From NCBI GenBank assembly GCA_013368445.1, contig JAACJO010000011.1, positions 1-64,000 on the forward strand: a DNA stretch of 64,000 nucleotides, read 5' to 3'. Shown here piece by piece: positions 20,799 through 31,759 of this stretch; the first letter of the stretch is position 1, and the number at the start of each line of letters is the position of its first letter. The notes under the pieces are model-generated. The model saw only the letters and a program-made list of their open reading frames with translations. It had not been told where the DNA came from and did no database searches. This stretch comes from Leucocoprinus leucothites. Lineage: Eukaryota > Basidiomycota > Agaricomycetes > Agaricales > Agaricaceae. A program made the position numbers and the translations under genes.

Positions 20799-23794
20799 TT
20801 AGAGCTTGTCATAGTAAGTGTCGAGAGGGGGGACATCAGGCTGAAATGGAATGTTAGTACCACACTATTAAAGCTTATATGTGTCATATGTACCTTGAGA
20901 CCTTTCCGTGTACGAACACCCCTGACAAGTTCCTCCATCTTGCTGCCCTTCTCCAAGGGGTCACCATTCATCTGCTCCCAGTGGTCAAAGACAGACTGAG
21001 GGAAGGCCTGGCCAGCGGTATGGGAGCGCAGCTCGCCGTTGAAACCGAAGGACTCAGAGACAGGGAGATACGCCTTAACAGTGAACATAGGTGTTCCTGG
21101 ACGTTGCTCCTCGCTGAAGACCTGGCCACGGCGTTTGTTCAAGCAACTGTAGATACCACCGATGGCATTTTCTGGGCATTGAATTTCGACTATAACGAGT
21201 GTAAGTTAAGCAAACATTATTCTAGGACCTAAAACATACCAAGGAAAATAGGTTCCTGAAGGGTTGGCTGGGCAAGCAGGGAAGCCGCATAACAGCAGCG
21301 ACGCATGGTGGGAATAATTTGCCCTCCACCACGATGAATAGCATCAGTATGAAGCTACGAGTTGAACCATTAGATGTGAACAGTTTCCTGAGATGAGGGG
21401 CATACAGTGACATCAAGAACGTTGAAACGGATTCCACGCATATTCTCTTCACACAGTACACCTTCCTTGGAAGCCCACTGGAAGGCGGCAACGCATGAAT
21501 CCTTGATCTCGTTAAGGTATTGCACACCCTTGGTGACGTCAACGAGTAGATTAGGGCCAGTGGTATCGGGACCGAAGCACCAAATCTTTCTAGCTTCAGT
21601 AACATCCCATCCGAAGTCGTCAGCAAGGACACGGGCTCGAGCCTTGAAATCGTCACGAGCGCTAATCTTGCCATCTTCGATAGCCTTCGTGACTTCTTCA
21701 TCGAGGGGCATAGCCTTGGCGAAGAGACGATTGTGTTTGTTCTGTGATTTGGAAAGTGCAACAATGGTAGATTCCGCCTTGACGGTCTCGCGATAAGGAA
21801 CAACAGGATCGGAGATCTTGAGAGGTACACCAGCGTGATCTTCTTGAAGATCCTGGGGGGAAAAATAGTCAGATAGTATTCGAACACGACTGACTCACGC
21901 CAACTATACCTTCAGGCAGATTTCGAGATGGAGTTCACCAGCACCAGCGACGATGTGTTCACCAGTCTCGTTGATCCAGGCCTGAACACAAGGATCCGAC
22001 TTGGAAAGGCGCTTGAGACCTTCGACAAGCTTGGGGAGATCAGCAGCGTTCTTGACTTCTACAGCAACCTGTACGACGGGGGAGACGGAGAACTTCATGA
22101 CTTTCATGTTGTGCGCGGTTTCCGAGGTGGTCAGGGTACCACTCTTGAGTAAGAATTGATCGATACCGACGAGACCAACAATGTTACCAGCAGGACAATC
22201 CTCGATGGGCTCGATATAACGACCCATCATAAGGACAGTTCGCTGGATAGATTTGACGAAGAGGTCGTCCTTCTTTCCGGGGATGTAGTTGGGACCTTGG
22301 ATGCGGATCTTAGGACCAGCCTTGACTGTACCGGAGAAGACACGACCGAAAGCGTAGAAGCGTCCCTTATCAGAAGTTGGCACCATCTTCGATATGTAGA
22401 GAACGAGAGGGCCGGCGGGGTCACAGTCCCTGATACCAATAGCGGATTCATCGTCCATAGGACCTTCGTAGAGGGTTTCGACACGATAACGTTGGGCGGT
22501 GGCGGGAGAAGGTAGGTTGATGACAATCATCTCTAGGAGAGAGTCACCGGCGGGGAGGAATTTACGCATAACGACTTTGAGGAGAGCTTTGCCCTCTAAG
22601 TCACGCTCGTCAGAAGCGAGCTTGATATCAAGCTTTTCGCACATAGTTGTGACAACGTCCTTCTTGAAATTCATGACGGCATCAAAAATTTTGAAGATTG
22701 GGTCGAGAACGAACATGTTAAATGCACGTTCGAGAGGTTTACCGTCAGCATCGGTGGATGCGGTTGTCCATTTACGGGATTTGGGGTTAAAGTAATTATC
22801 GCCCCAGAGCTTGACCATCATCTTGTCTTTATCAACACCGAATCGCTTGGAGTAGCGGTTGGCGAATTGACGGAGAGTGAAACCCCAACCGTGAAGACCT
22901 GAACCAAAGGCGACAGTACCCTTGTCAGGGTAAACTTGGACGTCACCGAGAGCCTCATCGTGGTACGTGGAGATAATGACGTTAACGGACTCAATGGTAC
23001 GCTGGAAGGATTGGAAGAGGGACTCCTTGTCGACCTGGAGTTCAAGAAGTGCGCGATCAACTTTGTTAATAATGACGACGGGCTTTATACGTTCTGTCAG
23101 GGCTTGACGGAGTACAGTCTCGGTCTGCACGCAAACACCTTCGACGCAATCAACGACGACGAGTGCACCATCGGTGACACGGAGGGCAGCGGTGACTTCG
23201 GAAGAAAAGTCGACGTGTCCTGGGGAATCGATCAAGTTGATCAAGAATTCATTTCCTAAAATTGGAATTTAGCCACCTGGTTCGCATAGGCACCATATTT
23301 TTTTTCAGGCGAAAATAATAGTTAACTTACCCTCCGTTTTTTGTTTGATGGCGCTGATCTCGTCCTTGTCGACCTCAAAGTACATGGAGATAGCAGTGGA
23401 CTTGATCGTGATACCACGTTCTTTTTCATCCTCTCGGGTATCCGTGAATCGCATGTCACCGGCCTTTGCGGAAGCAATGATACCAGCCTTTGAGACCAAG
23501 GAATCGGTGAGGGTGGACTTTCCGTGATCGACTGTTTCCGGTATCAGTCATGGTTACCTTTGGGAAGAATTAGGACTTACCATGAGCAATGACACTCATG
23601 TTACGGATGTTGGTGGGGCGGTCCATAAGACCCCGAATCTGATCTGTTTAGTTCGAAAATCGTATCAGTATAATCCGTCCGCAATGTTGACGGATTTTTT
23701 TTTGGCTGACCGACTGTGAAGTTACTGCAAAAGTCGATAAAGCCATCGGTCAGTTAAGCGACGTCATAATCAATATGTAACGACGTACACCATA
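20799..23794 (-). CDS. EFT1: translation elongation factor 2
   Basis: Nine exons join to exactly 842 residues, the usual EF2 length: 23794..23790, 23724..23711, 23643..23581, 23531..23331, 23255..21910, 21852..21406, 21354..21240, 21189..20894, 20840..20799. EF2 is the GTPase that drives ribosomal translocation. The G1 motif (AHVDHGKST), G3 (DSPGHVDF) and G4 (NKVD) are present, followed by domains II-V. His699, the diphthamide site, sits in [12 protein letters not shown] at its usual position. The product starts [16 protein letters not shown]. The first coding exon is only five bases (ATGGT) and the second only fourteen. Codon use is strongly biased to C- and G-ending codons (AAG, GTC, ATC), as expected for a highly expressed gene. 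A long pyrimidine/AT-rich leader lies upstream. Confidence 0.95.
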
Positions 23795-24197
23795 GTGAGA
23801 TATCTCTACTGCGAACGGATGGGGAGGGGAGGTGGGATGACAATCTCGATGGAAGGAGATTGCTTTTAACAGTTGGGTGCGAGCACTTCACTGTTGACAG
23901 TGGAAGATAAAGTTTCACAACTTACAAATCCTTGTCTTATCGATCATTGGGCGTTAGGGCAGGAACATTGAATGCCCACGTGATAATCAGATCGGCCATC
24001 ACCAGATCCCTCTCAAGATCTTTCATGGTCAAGTTCCCCCGTTGACAGTTGTACTGGCAGTATTCAAACGGCAAGTTTTGCCATCCAAACGGCCTCAAGA
24101 ACCCGCCTGACAATTCATGACTCATGTTGGCTATTCTGGCTCTTAAAGTAGAATTTATAAATACTGTCAAGTATCGAAATGGCTCTCATTCATACTC
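23795..24197. promoter_or_regulatory. divergent promoter between EF2 and GNAT gene 1
   Basis: About 400 bp separate the two divergent ATGs. A short minus-strand ORF (23937..24170) lacks recognisable features. No defined element was identified; the function as a promoter is inferred from position. Confidence 0.35.
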
Positions 24198-25038
24198 ATG
24201 TCAGACTCTCGCCTCGGTCCGTTTGAAGTCAATCCGCGCACCCAGGAGCCCATGATACGGTTGCGAAAGCACCAAAACATCGTCATCACACCCCCACGCG
24301 AGAGTGACATACCCTGTGTCATTCCTCATTTGAACGACGAGCGTGTTCACATATGGCTCGGTGGTCCTCCATATCCCTATACTACCGGTTGGTTGCCTTT
24401 ATCTGACAGAGTACGTCTCTTTCAACGTCGATGTACAGAACACGCCCGGAATTGGATTACAAGAATAAAAAATGAGTGTGATTTGGGTCTAAAAGACCTC
24501 AATGACGCGCTCAAGGATGCCACAACTACCAAACCACTCGTCCTGAGTCACCTTCCCGTTAGGTTTCTGAGGGAATTACAAGAGGATGGCACGGATGTAT
24601 ATCTAGGAGACATTGGCTTGACGCGTTGCCCACAGGTAGAAGTGCTGGACAACCCAGAGCTCGACTCAGAGGCAAACTCCTCATTACCAGCCGGACACCC
24701 CAGCATCGTCTGGACCTTCGGAGGTATTGCTACCTGCTATCAGCAAATATAGCTAACAGGATGCTCACCTTTTATGTATTGTAGATTGGCTCGTCCCTAG
24801 TCATCACCGGAGGGGCATTATGTCCGACGCCGTTGATACTGTGATTCATGACCTGGCGAAACCACTCTTGGGAGCAACCCATTTCACCGCCATGGTCTTT
24901 AGCGGGAATGAAGGGAGTAACAAAGTTTTTCTGAAGAACGGTTTCACTCTGGTACGCCACATCGCGGACCATTCCATGGTCAAAGGGTTTATGCGTGATT
25001 TGAATGTCTTTGAGCGCTGTGATAGAGATAGTAGTTGA
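24198..25038 (+). CDS. GNAT-family N-acetyltransferase, copy 1
   Basis: Three exons (24198..24387, 24439..24723, 24785..25038) give 242 residues. The layout is that of RimJ/RimL-type GNATs: an N-terminal LRKHQNIVITPPRESDI strand, LNDERVHIWLGGPPYPYT joined to EHARNWITRI, then VPSHHRRGIMSDAVDTVI, corresponding to the acetyl-CoA pyrophosphate loop (R/Q-x-x-G-x-A/G; here HRRGIMS), and GSNKVFLKNGFTLVRH, the C-terminal N-x-x-S/A-like helix. The family transfers acetyl from acetyl-CoA to an amine; the substrate is unknown. It is followed 175 bp later by a close paralogue with introns at the same places and phases. Confidence 0.75.
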
Positions 25039-25213
25039 TACATTCCATGTGATTTGTCAGATCATACTATGGTTATGTTCGGAACTCAAACACTATTGGA
25101 AGTCTAGCCGTGGGCAGATGACATGAGTCAATTCGGTCACTGCCACATGTATTTGTGTCAATAGGTATGCAGTATGGATGTTCCTTCCCAAAACGACCTC
25201 CTCCCAGTCCAAC

Positions 25214-26046
25214 ATGGCACGCTTCGGGCCCTTGGAGATTAACCCATCGACGAAGGAACCGTTTCTTCGATTGCGAAAGCACCCGAGCATCATCGTTACA
25301 CCCCCTCGGCCGACTGATGTGCCTCTCATTGTTCCACCATTAAACGACGAGAGAGTTCACGTTTGGCTGAAAGGGCCTCCATACCCATACACAGAAGGTG
25401 ATGTCGAATGGAAGCTTCAAAATTAAAACACCCTGCTGAGGTTTGATCAGAGCATGCAAGGCAGTTCATAGACCTCATTAAGTCCAACTGCGACCAAGGA
25501 ATACAAGAGTTGCTGGAGGCAGAAACAGAAGAAAATGCTCCCCTGATCTTATCACATTTTCCGGTCAGGTATTTACGCGAAGTACAAGAAGACGGCAGCG
25601 ATATTTTTCTAGGTGATATTGGAATTGATAGATGCGCCGACGTCGAAGGTTTGATAGAAAACCCGAAAGTGGACAATGCCGCAAACCTGAGCCTCCCTTC
25701 GGGTCACCCGGACATTGTTTGGACAATTGGTTGTGAGTTGTTGACCACTTGTGGCAGTAGTCATTGATTCACAAGGATCGTTTCGATGTCGATTCTAGAT
25801 TTTTTAGTTCCTAGTTATCATGGCCAGGGAATCATGAGTGACGCTTGTGATACTCTGATAAATGACCTCGGGAGACCTCACCTGGGCGTGCGGAATATAG
25901 TAACCACTACTTTCCTAGAAAACGAAGCCAGCATGAAGGTGTTCCTAAAAAACGACTTTAAACTAACGCGTCAGATAGCGGATCGGATGTGGGTGAAAGG
26001 GAAGTTGCGGAGCTTCAATGTTTTTGAGTGCCATTTTGCAAATTAA
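25214..26046 (+). CDS. GNAT-family N-acetyltransferase, copy 2
   Basis: Three exons (25214..25397, 25451..25729, 25799..26046) give 236 residues. It parallels copy 1 throughout: LRKHPSIIVTPPRPTDV, LNDERVHVWLKGPPYPYT joined to EHARQFIDLIK, LPVRYLREVQEDGSDIFLGDIG, VPSYHGQGIMSDACDTLIND and ASMKVFLKNDFKLTRQIAD. The acetyl-CoA loop here reads YHGQGIMS, closer to the family consensus (QxxGxG/A) than copy 1. Both introns share position and phase 1 with copy 1, so this is a tandem duplication. Sequence divergence is substantial, so the duplication is not recent. Substrate unknown. Confidence 0.75.
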
Positions 26047-26361
26047 TAATGTAGTCCCAAGCTCGAATATTTCTAGTAGGGTACTTCCATGCATTTCAAG
26101 GTCGTAGGATTCTCGAGAAACAAGTGTAACAAAGAGAGTAAGGCGACTCTATGTATGACATAAATAGCGACGGCTGAATTTCAGCATCGTCCAGCAACGT
26201 AGAGAAAGGAAAGTATAGGCAAGTTGAACGAACAGGAAAGCAGTAATGAACCGTAGAGCGAGTAAAGCAAACTTGAACGCTCCAGCCAATTTACCCAAGA
26301 GATAGTTTCCACAACAACTGAAATTCAACCCGTTAGGTATTTAGACAAAGCACATAACCAG
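26047..26361. other. intergenic, convergent 3' ends
   Basis: About 315 bp between the stop of GNAT copy 2 and the stop of the minus-strand nucleotidyltransferase-like gene. Only 3' UTR-type AT-rich sequence was noted. Confidence 0.45.
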
Positions 26362-27158
26362 TCAAGGGGGCATCACAACATCCCGGAAGCCTAGTTTGAC
26401 CCAACCATCAGCAGTGTCAAGATACTGCTGGATATACTCCCGAACGCCCTCCACGGCTTCTTCGAGAAACCATGGATCCAACCAGTTTTGACTACCCAGA
26501 CTCACATTTGCCTTCTCTGCCGCCCGCAGCAAGTCTTTAATATCATTGATGTCATTTGCCTGTTTGACTCCGGCCCAGGGTTTGGTCGAGGCCAAGTGAG
26601 CTTTCCAAGCTTGGATCTTGTGCAAGATAATCGGGAATAACGGCATGATTGGTAGTCCCGATTCGGACCAAACAATCCTGTCGATATGGATTCGAGGCAG
26701 GTGTATCATCCCAGGAGTGAAGAGATCAATACGACAATTCTTCTCCGGGGAATCCAAGTCTCCAGCCACAGGTAGTCTGTACCAGAGGATGCGATAACAT
26801 GCCTGTGGGTTCGTCGTCGATTTCGCCCAGTAAAACGAAGAATCTTCAGAGACGAGAAGATTCTTGAGTTCCACTGGCTCCTTTTCAGTCATTACGAGAA
26901 TATCAACGTCCTAGAAAAAATTGTCTGTGAGTCCAGTATTTGGCACAAGAAGCTGTCAGGGAGATCGACATTAGGTATGCGAGTAATACCATGTTCATAC
27001 CCAGCAGCGCTGCCCACTAGACAACAAGAATAACCAGCGTTAGCAAGTATAACAGTGGCCCTTTTTGAGGCCAAACGGATTTCGGTAATAGTGAGGCCAG
27101 GGTTGTTCATGGCCGAGGGGGATATGATGGTTTTGTTCAATCCGACAGGTGTCTTCAT
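26362..27158 (-). CDS. nucleotidyltransferase-fold protein, unknown function
   Basis: Two exons (27158..26970, 26910..26362; 59-nt intron) encode 245 residues. The N-terminal third contains CLVGSAAGYEHGITRIPNDVDILV, matching the GS-x10-DxD pattern of the polymerase beta-like/MNT nucleotidyltransferase fold: a GSAA helix followed by two acidic residues (D-V-D) as a possible metal site. The rest has LPRIHIDRIVWSESGLPIMP and an alpha-helical C-terminal part ending with LGFRDVVMPP. Such proteins are frequent and uncharacterised in agaric genomes. Whether it is active is not clear from sequence. It is divergent from SHO1, with about 296 bp between starts. Confidence 0.65.
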
Positions 27159-27454
27159 GGGTGGGGAGGCCTGGCAGCAATGGTGATCTAACGCTCAAGA
27201 CCCGATCAAATTCATCGGCTGGGATTGAATTGATAGATTATTTTTTGGCCATCAGGCGCAGCCCAGTTACTGATATGGCACTGTGGGTAGGGGAATTGTT
27301 GGAGTGCTGTGCTCCAGTATACGAGGGAACTGTGCTATTCGTGCGAAACAGCAAGAGAACCATAAACGGAAGAAGTTCCCACGGCGAGTCGCGCTACTTT
27401 GCCTTGCCAACTTGTCTTTGTCCGAGTTACCCAGCTTGTTCGCCCTCTCTAGCC

Positions 27455-28687
27455 ATGCCGCCCCGTGGAAGCGAAGGTCTCGACTTTACACCAATTCTCA
27501 CTCACTATCTTTTTCTCTTCACGTCAATTCTTGCAATCGTAAGTATCCCCTCCAACCGCCAGTGATCAAAATTGCTCATCGTAAACAGGCCGCATGGTTT
27601 ATCACTTTCATTTCTCAAGCGTTCGTTGAAGCCCGTACGTGTATTACCCAGACTATAACTCAACACATATTGATGTGGTTTCAACTCTTAGATGGCTCTG
27701 CTGGCACCCTGTGGTTTGCCATCTTCCTGGAGTTGTTCCTCATCCTAGGCGTCCTGTACACCCTCGCAACAGACGCAGTATCAATGCATCGCTTCCAAAT
27801 ATCCGTCTTTGGCGCTGTCGCTATAGTATTCTCCGTGAATGGCGTACAGTTCAGCGTTCCAGATGCTGCCGTCAAAGCGATGTCCGCTGGTTGGCTCATC
27901 CTGGCCATCGTCAATATCCTCTGGGTTCTCTATTTTACTTCCGAAGAAGACTCACTTGCCTTCCATATCTTCAACTCGATGGGGAATGGTGGCCTCACAC
28001 CTCCTTCGCGTCGCCGAAGGACGCGTACTCAGTCTTCTATGCATAACATGGGTGGAGGCAATGGTTACGCTGGTTATGCACAAGGCGGCGGGATTGGATC
28101 TCAGGACATGGCGTATGATACCAAAGTGGGAGGGGGCTATGGAAGTGGGAACAATGCACTCCGCAGTCAAAATAGCTTTGCTGGGAGTGTTGATCCCGCG
28201 AATAGAAGTATGGGTGCTGTTACTGGTGCTGGTGGTACTGGAAGCATCAACAATGCTACAGGCACTAATGCTGGATCGATCGGAGGTGCAGACAATGGAC
28301 CCCATTCTCCTTTGATGGCGGGTATCGGTGCTGGTGGTTCCCAAGGAACCAATTCTGCTGTGGATCCAGTACCGCAGCCGACTGACACTTTCTCGTACAA
28401 GGCTCGCGCTCTGTATGCCTGTACGTGTTTGTTTTGATCCATTTGATTCACGACAATTACTGACCCTTGTTGACAGACACGGCAAACCCTGACGATCCGA
28501 ATGAGATATCGTTCACCAAGGGTGAATTGCTGGATATCATAGACAAGAATGGCAAATGGTGGCAAGCACGGAAGAATGATGGCACAGTTGGAAGTGAGTC
28601 TAGCTAGTTTTTCAGCTTGTGACAATATTCGGCTCATCGTCTTCACTTTTCGCAGTTGCACCATCCAACTATCTTTCGCTCATATAA
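27455..28687 (+). CDS. SHO1: SHO1-like membrane osmosensor with SH3 domain
   Basis: Five exons (27455..27538, 27589..27634, 27692..28420, 28477..28593, 28656..28687) give 335 residues. Four hydrophobic segments fill the first about 130 residues ([11 protein letters not shown] / [67 protein letters not shown]). A Gly/Asn/Ser-rich cytosolic linker follows, then a C-terminal SH3 domain (about 280-335) with [21 protein letters not shown], the ALYDY-like start, the WW pair ([11 protein letters not shown]) and the closing [10 protein letters not shown]. This is the SHO1 architecture: an osmosensor that recruits the Pbs2-type MAPKK through SH3 binding in the HOG pathway at the plasma membrane. Confidence 0.88.
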
Positions 28688-29429
28688 AATCTCTATCGTA
28701 GGCGTGGTGGAATTGTGGACCATGACTCTGCCACGCGTAATGGGGCTTGTCGTCTTCCATTATCTCACGCGACTTTTCGGATTTTGTTTTTTTACTCACG
28801 ACAAGCCTGTTGCATCTCGGTTGCCCAACAGAAATGACGTATACTTCTCACATTTTTCCGAATCAGTCTCGAGGATCTGATTGTTGTCTATCATCTGTGT
28901 TTCCCTTTTTTGAATTCCTTTTCCCTCGTGTTTCTCATCCATCTGTTTAATACCCTTTCTTTTGATTCCAAGTAGTCAACCTTTCACGATATTACTACTA
29001 CATATGGTTGCCAGGCTCTCCTCTGATTCACTCGAACAGTTGTATTTGTATGACTGGTTGCGATCATATTCCAAGTGTATGGCTTTCCAGGACCACCGAC
29101 GGTCATGGTGAACCCCATTTGTCCTGGAGACTCTTTCCTTCTTCCATCTTCTCTCTCGCTTGATATATTATCTATTACGCACAATCTAGATGGATAATTT
29201 AACTGCTCAAATGAAATATAAATTATCTACTTGTATTTGCCGAGGCCGCTGGACCAATACTTGGAAGGGTATTCAAGTGATGTTGCTTTGGTACGCGTTG
29301 CAGTACAGATAGTACGATAACTACTTACATCAGAAACGAGGCGCGACAACGAATTTATACCTAGTATTACATGCTATGACCAAGAGTTCATCGCAGAAGA
29401 TCAAAATCGTCCCCCCGCCACCGCCGCCT
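28688..29429. other. intergenic, convergent 3' regions
   Basis: About 740 bp between the stops of SHO1 and the RNF10-like gene. The sequence is T- and C-rich near SHO1 (probable long 3' UTR). The (CCG/CCA)-rich tract at about 29411-29457 is close to the RNF10 stop and partly codes its poly-Gly end. No gene or RNA seen. Confidence 0.45.
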
Positions 29430-31588
29430 TCATCGTCTTCGTCCACCACCGCCGCCAAGTAAAACGAGCTTGGCACCCTTCTTTTTCCTCCCACCAGCTC
29501 TCTGTTCCAGCTCGTGCCAAGCAACATCCATGTCCCATTCATCCTCCACAGATGCCCTGTTCCTCTGTCGCTCACTATTAGAAGGATGCGTAGGAGGTGA
29601 ATGCAATGCCGAGGCGAAACTTCGAGCACCCCATACACCCGAGGATTGCGACTGCTGAGATGCAGAAGGCTCAAGTGGCTCGGACTCTTGTGGCAGTGAT
29701 GTAGCAAATGCGGAGAAGTCGTCTATTGACTGTGGGGTCCGGGCTGAAATCGGATTTGAGGAGATAGAGTTTGCCACAGATGCCGTCCAAAGTTTCTCTT
29801 TCTCGCGCTCCCGTTCCTCCGCTTTGGCCTTGGCCTTGTCATCCTTCTTCCCCTTTTCTTTCCGCCTTGCAGCTCGAGATTTCAGTAGCCCTTCAAAGTT
29901 CTTCAAGCCCTCAGTACCAACTACACCCTCCAAATTGGCTTCGATAAACACAACGTCGGCGCCTTCGGGAGTGTGTGCGAGATATTTGCAACGTTTGCGT
30001 AGATCATCATCAACTGTGCTCTCCGAAAATGCAGCTACTCGAACGGTGATCGTATCGGGAAATGCGGAGTAACTGCTGAAGTGCGCAAGAAGGATCCGAA
30101 TGTCAAGTGGGTGGAGATAGATTGGTAAACCAGAAGCTGCCTGATAGTAATAATATGTCTGGTTTGTCGGTGGCGGTGGATTGATGTTCCGCCGCTGGCG
30201 CGGTTGATTACGAGACTTGGGGGCGAGTGATCTCGGTGGTGGCCCTTGAAAATCAGGAGTTTGACGAGATTCTGGAAGGGCAGAGGATACTGATGTACGC
30301 GTCCTCGGTGACTTGACGGACAGAAAATCGGTAGGTATTTCTTCTTGGAGTGCCTGCTCGTCTTTCCGCCTCCTTTCATGAAGTGCTATCCGCTCCTCGA
30401 GATCATGCTGGTCTTTGTGCGCCTTTGCAATCTGTTCTTTCAATAGGGGCGTATCTAGAGCTATTGCTCTGGCCATTTGTTGTCGTACTTTAGTCTCAGC
30501 CCCGTCGACGAAAGACACTCCAAGGTCATCTTTCATGCCGGCCAGAAGGCGACGCTCCGTGGCCAATTCGTCCAGATCCTGTGTGAGGTCTGAGATGAGA
30601 TACGGGGGGGTAGCAAGCATGAATTTAGAGAACCGGTATACGTCGGGGAGAAAATGGAAGGGTGCTTGATGGGGTGGTAGTAGCTCAGAGGGCCATGAAT
30701 GGGAACGTGGTAGGGCAAGCGTCGTGATTTGTGGACGCTCAATCAGACGCATACGGAGGAGGGTTCCCTGCCGTGGCAAACTCTCAAAATTACTGTCGAT
30801 AGTTGATGAAGATGAGGAGGCCTCAGGTATAGGGCTATTCACATCGTCGGTGCTGTCAGCAGCCGAATCAAACCATTTAACACTTTTGAGCTGCCTTTCA
30901 TTCACTGAGTCGAAACAAATCGGACATCGAGCCCACTTGTTTTCAGAGGTCCCAAGGTAGTGCAGTATGCAAGGGAAGCAGAAGATCTATAAGAAAAAGC
31001 GATTAATTAGAGTCAGGGGATAGAAGGCATGAATGACTTACATGACCACACTTGGTCATCCGTGGGGCAGTTGGGGGAGACAGGCAAATAGGACAATTCG
31101 TCTGGCTATCATCCTGAGCAGGTAATGCTTGTTCTCCGGGTGCTGTAGCGGATGCCAGCACCGAAGATCGAGGTATGATGACCTGTAAGATATCCGACCA
31201 TTGGAAGAAGCTATAAGAGAGTATAGGTAATCTGGCCGAGAGGGGCAATAAACCACCTACATGTCCGGGTCGGCGAAGTGCACGGTGTAGTCGCCAGTGG
31301 GGTTCATAACGAAACGGTACTGAGCGTTTACAAAGCCTAATTAGAAGCAGAGGACTGTTAGGGCATACGAGAGAGAGATAGCGGCGCCGCAGGCTCACGT
31401 TCTTTATTCCATACGCCGTGCGTGGTTCCCGTCTTCCTACTCCTCCGAGGTATGCTCGCAAGTGGGCGCGACTGCCTCGGAGGGAGTGTAAAGTTGAGGA
31501 GATGGTTGAGGTTTGTGGGCTGAGTAGAGGCCATCTTGTGCCCACGCTTGGGTGTATGGGACTGGGTAATGGTGGGTAGGTCGGACAT
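29430..31588 (-). CDS. MAG2: RING-finger protein, RNF10/Mag2-like
   Basis: Four exons (31588..31399, 31336..31261, 31210..31042, 30986..29430) encode 663 residues. The N-terminal part has LNHLLNFTLPPRQ and RFVNAQYRFVMNPTGDYTVHFADPD, a segment conserved in RNF10. A C3HC4 RING follows at about 128-175: NCPICLSPPTAPRMTKCGH joined across an intron to IFCFPCILHYL and RCPICFDSV. After the RING come YYYYQAASGLPIYLHPLDIRIL, also conserved, and a charged Lys/Glu-rich region. It ends in a stretch of glycines and arginines. RNF10 and yeast Mag2 act as ubiquitin ligases on stalled 40S ribosomal subunits. An in-frame ATG at 31534 would remove 18 residues. It is divergent from the WBP11-like gene. Confidence 0.85.
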
Positions 31589-31759
31589 GGGACATGGACG
31601 GTGCAGACTTGTCTATGCTACAGATGTTGTAGTCGAGTAGAACGGCGGCGGGATGGGCAGGCTCCCGGGAGTGGAAGCTGGCCGAGGCAAGGGCGCCAAA
31701 GCATCCGAATCGAAGATGTCATGACTCAACACATCTCTGGACACGTGCTTTCCTCCTCC

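Noticed and set aside
21928..23259. Plus-strand ORFs of 74-119 codons
   Set aside because: Antisense to EF2 coding exons whose strong codon bias opens the opposite strand.
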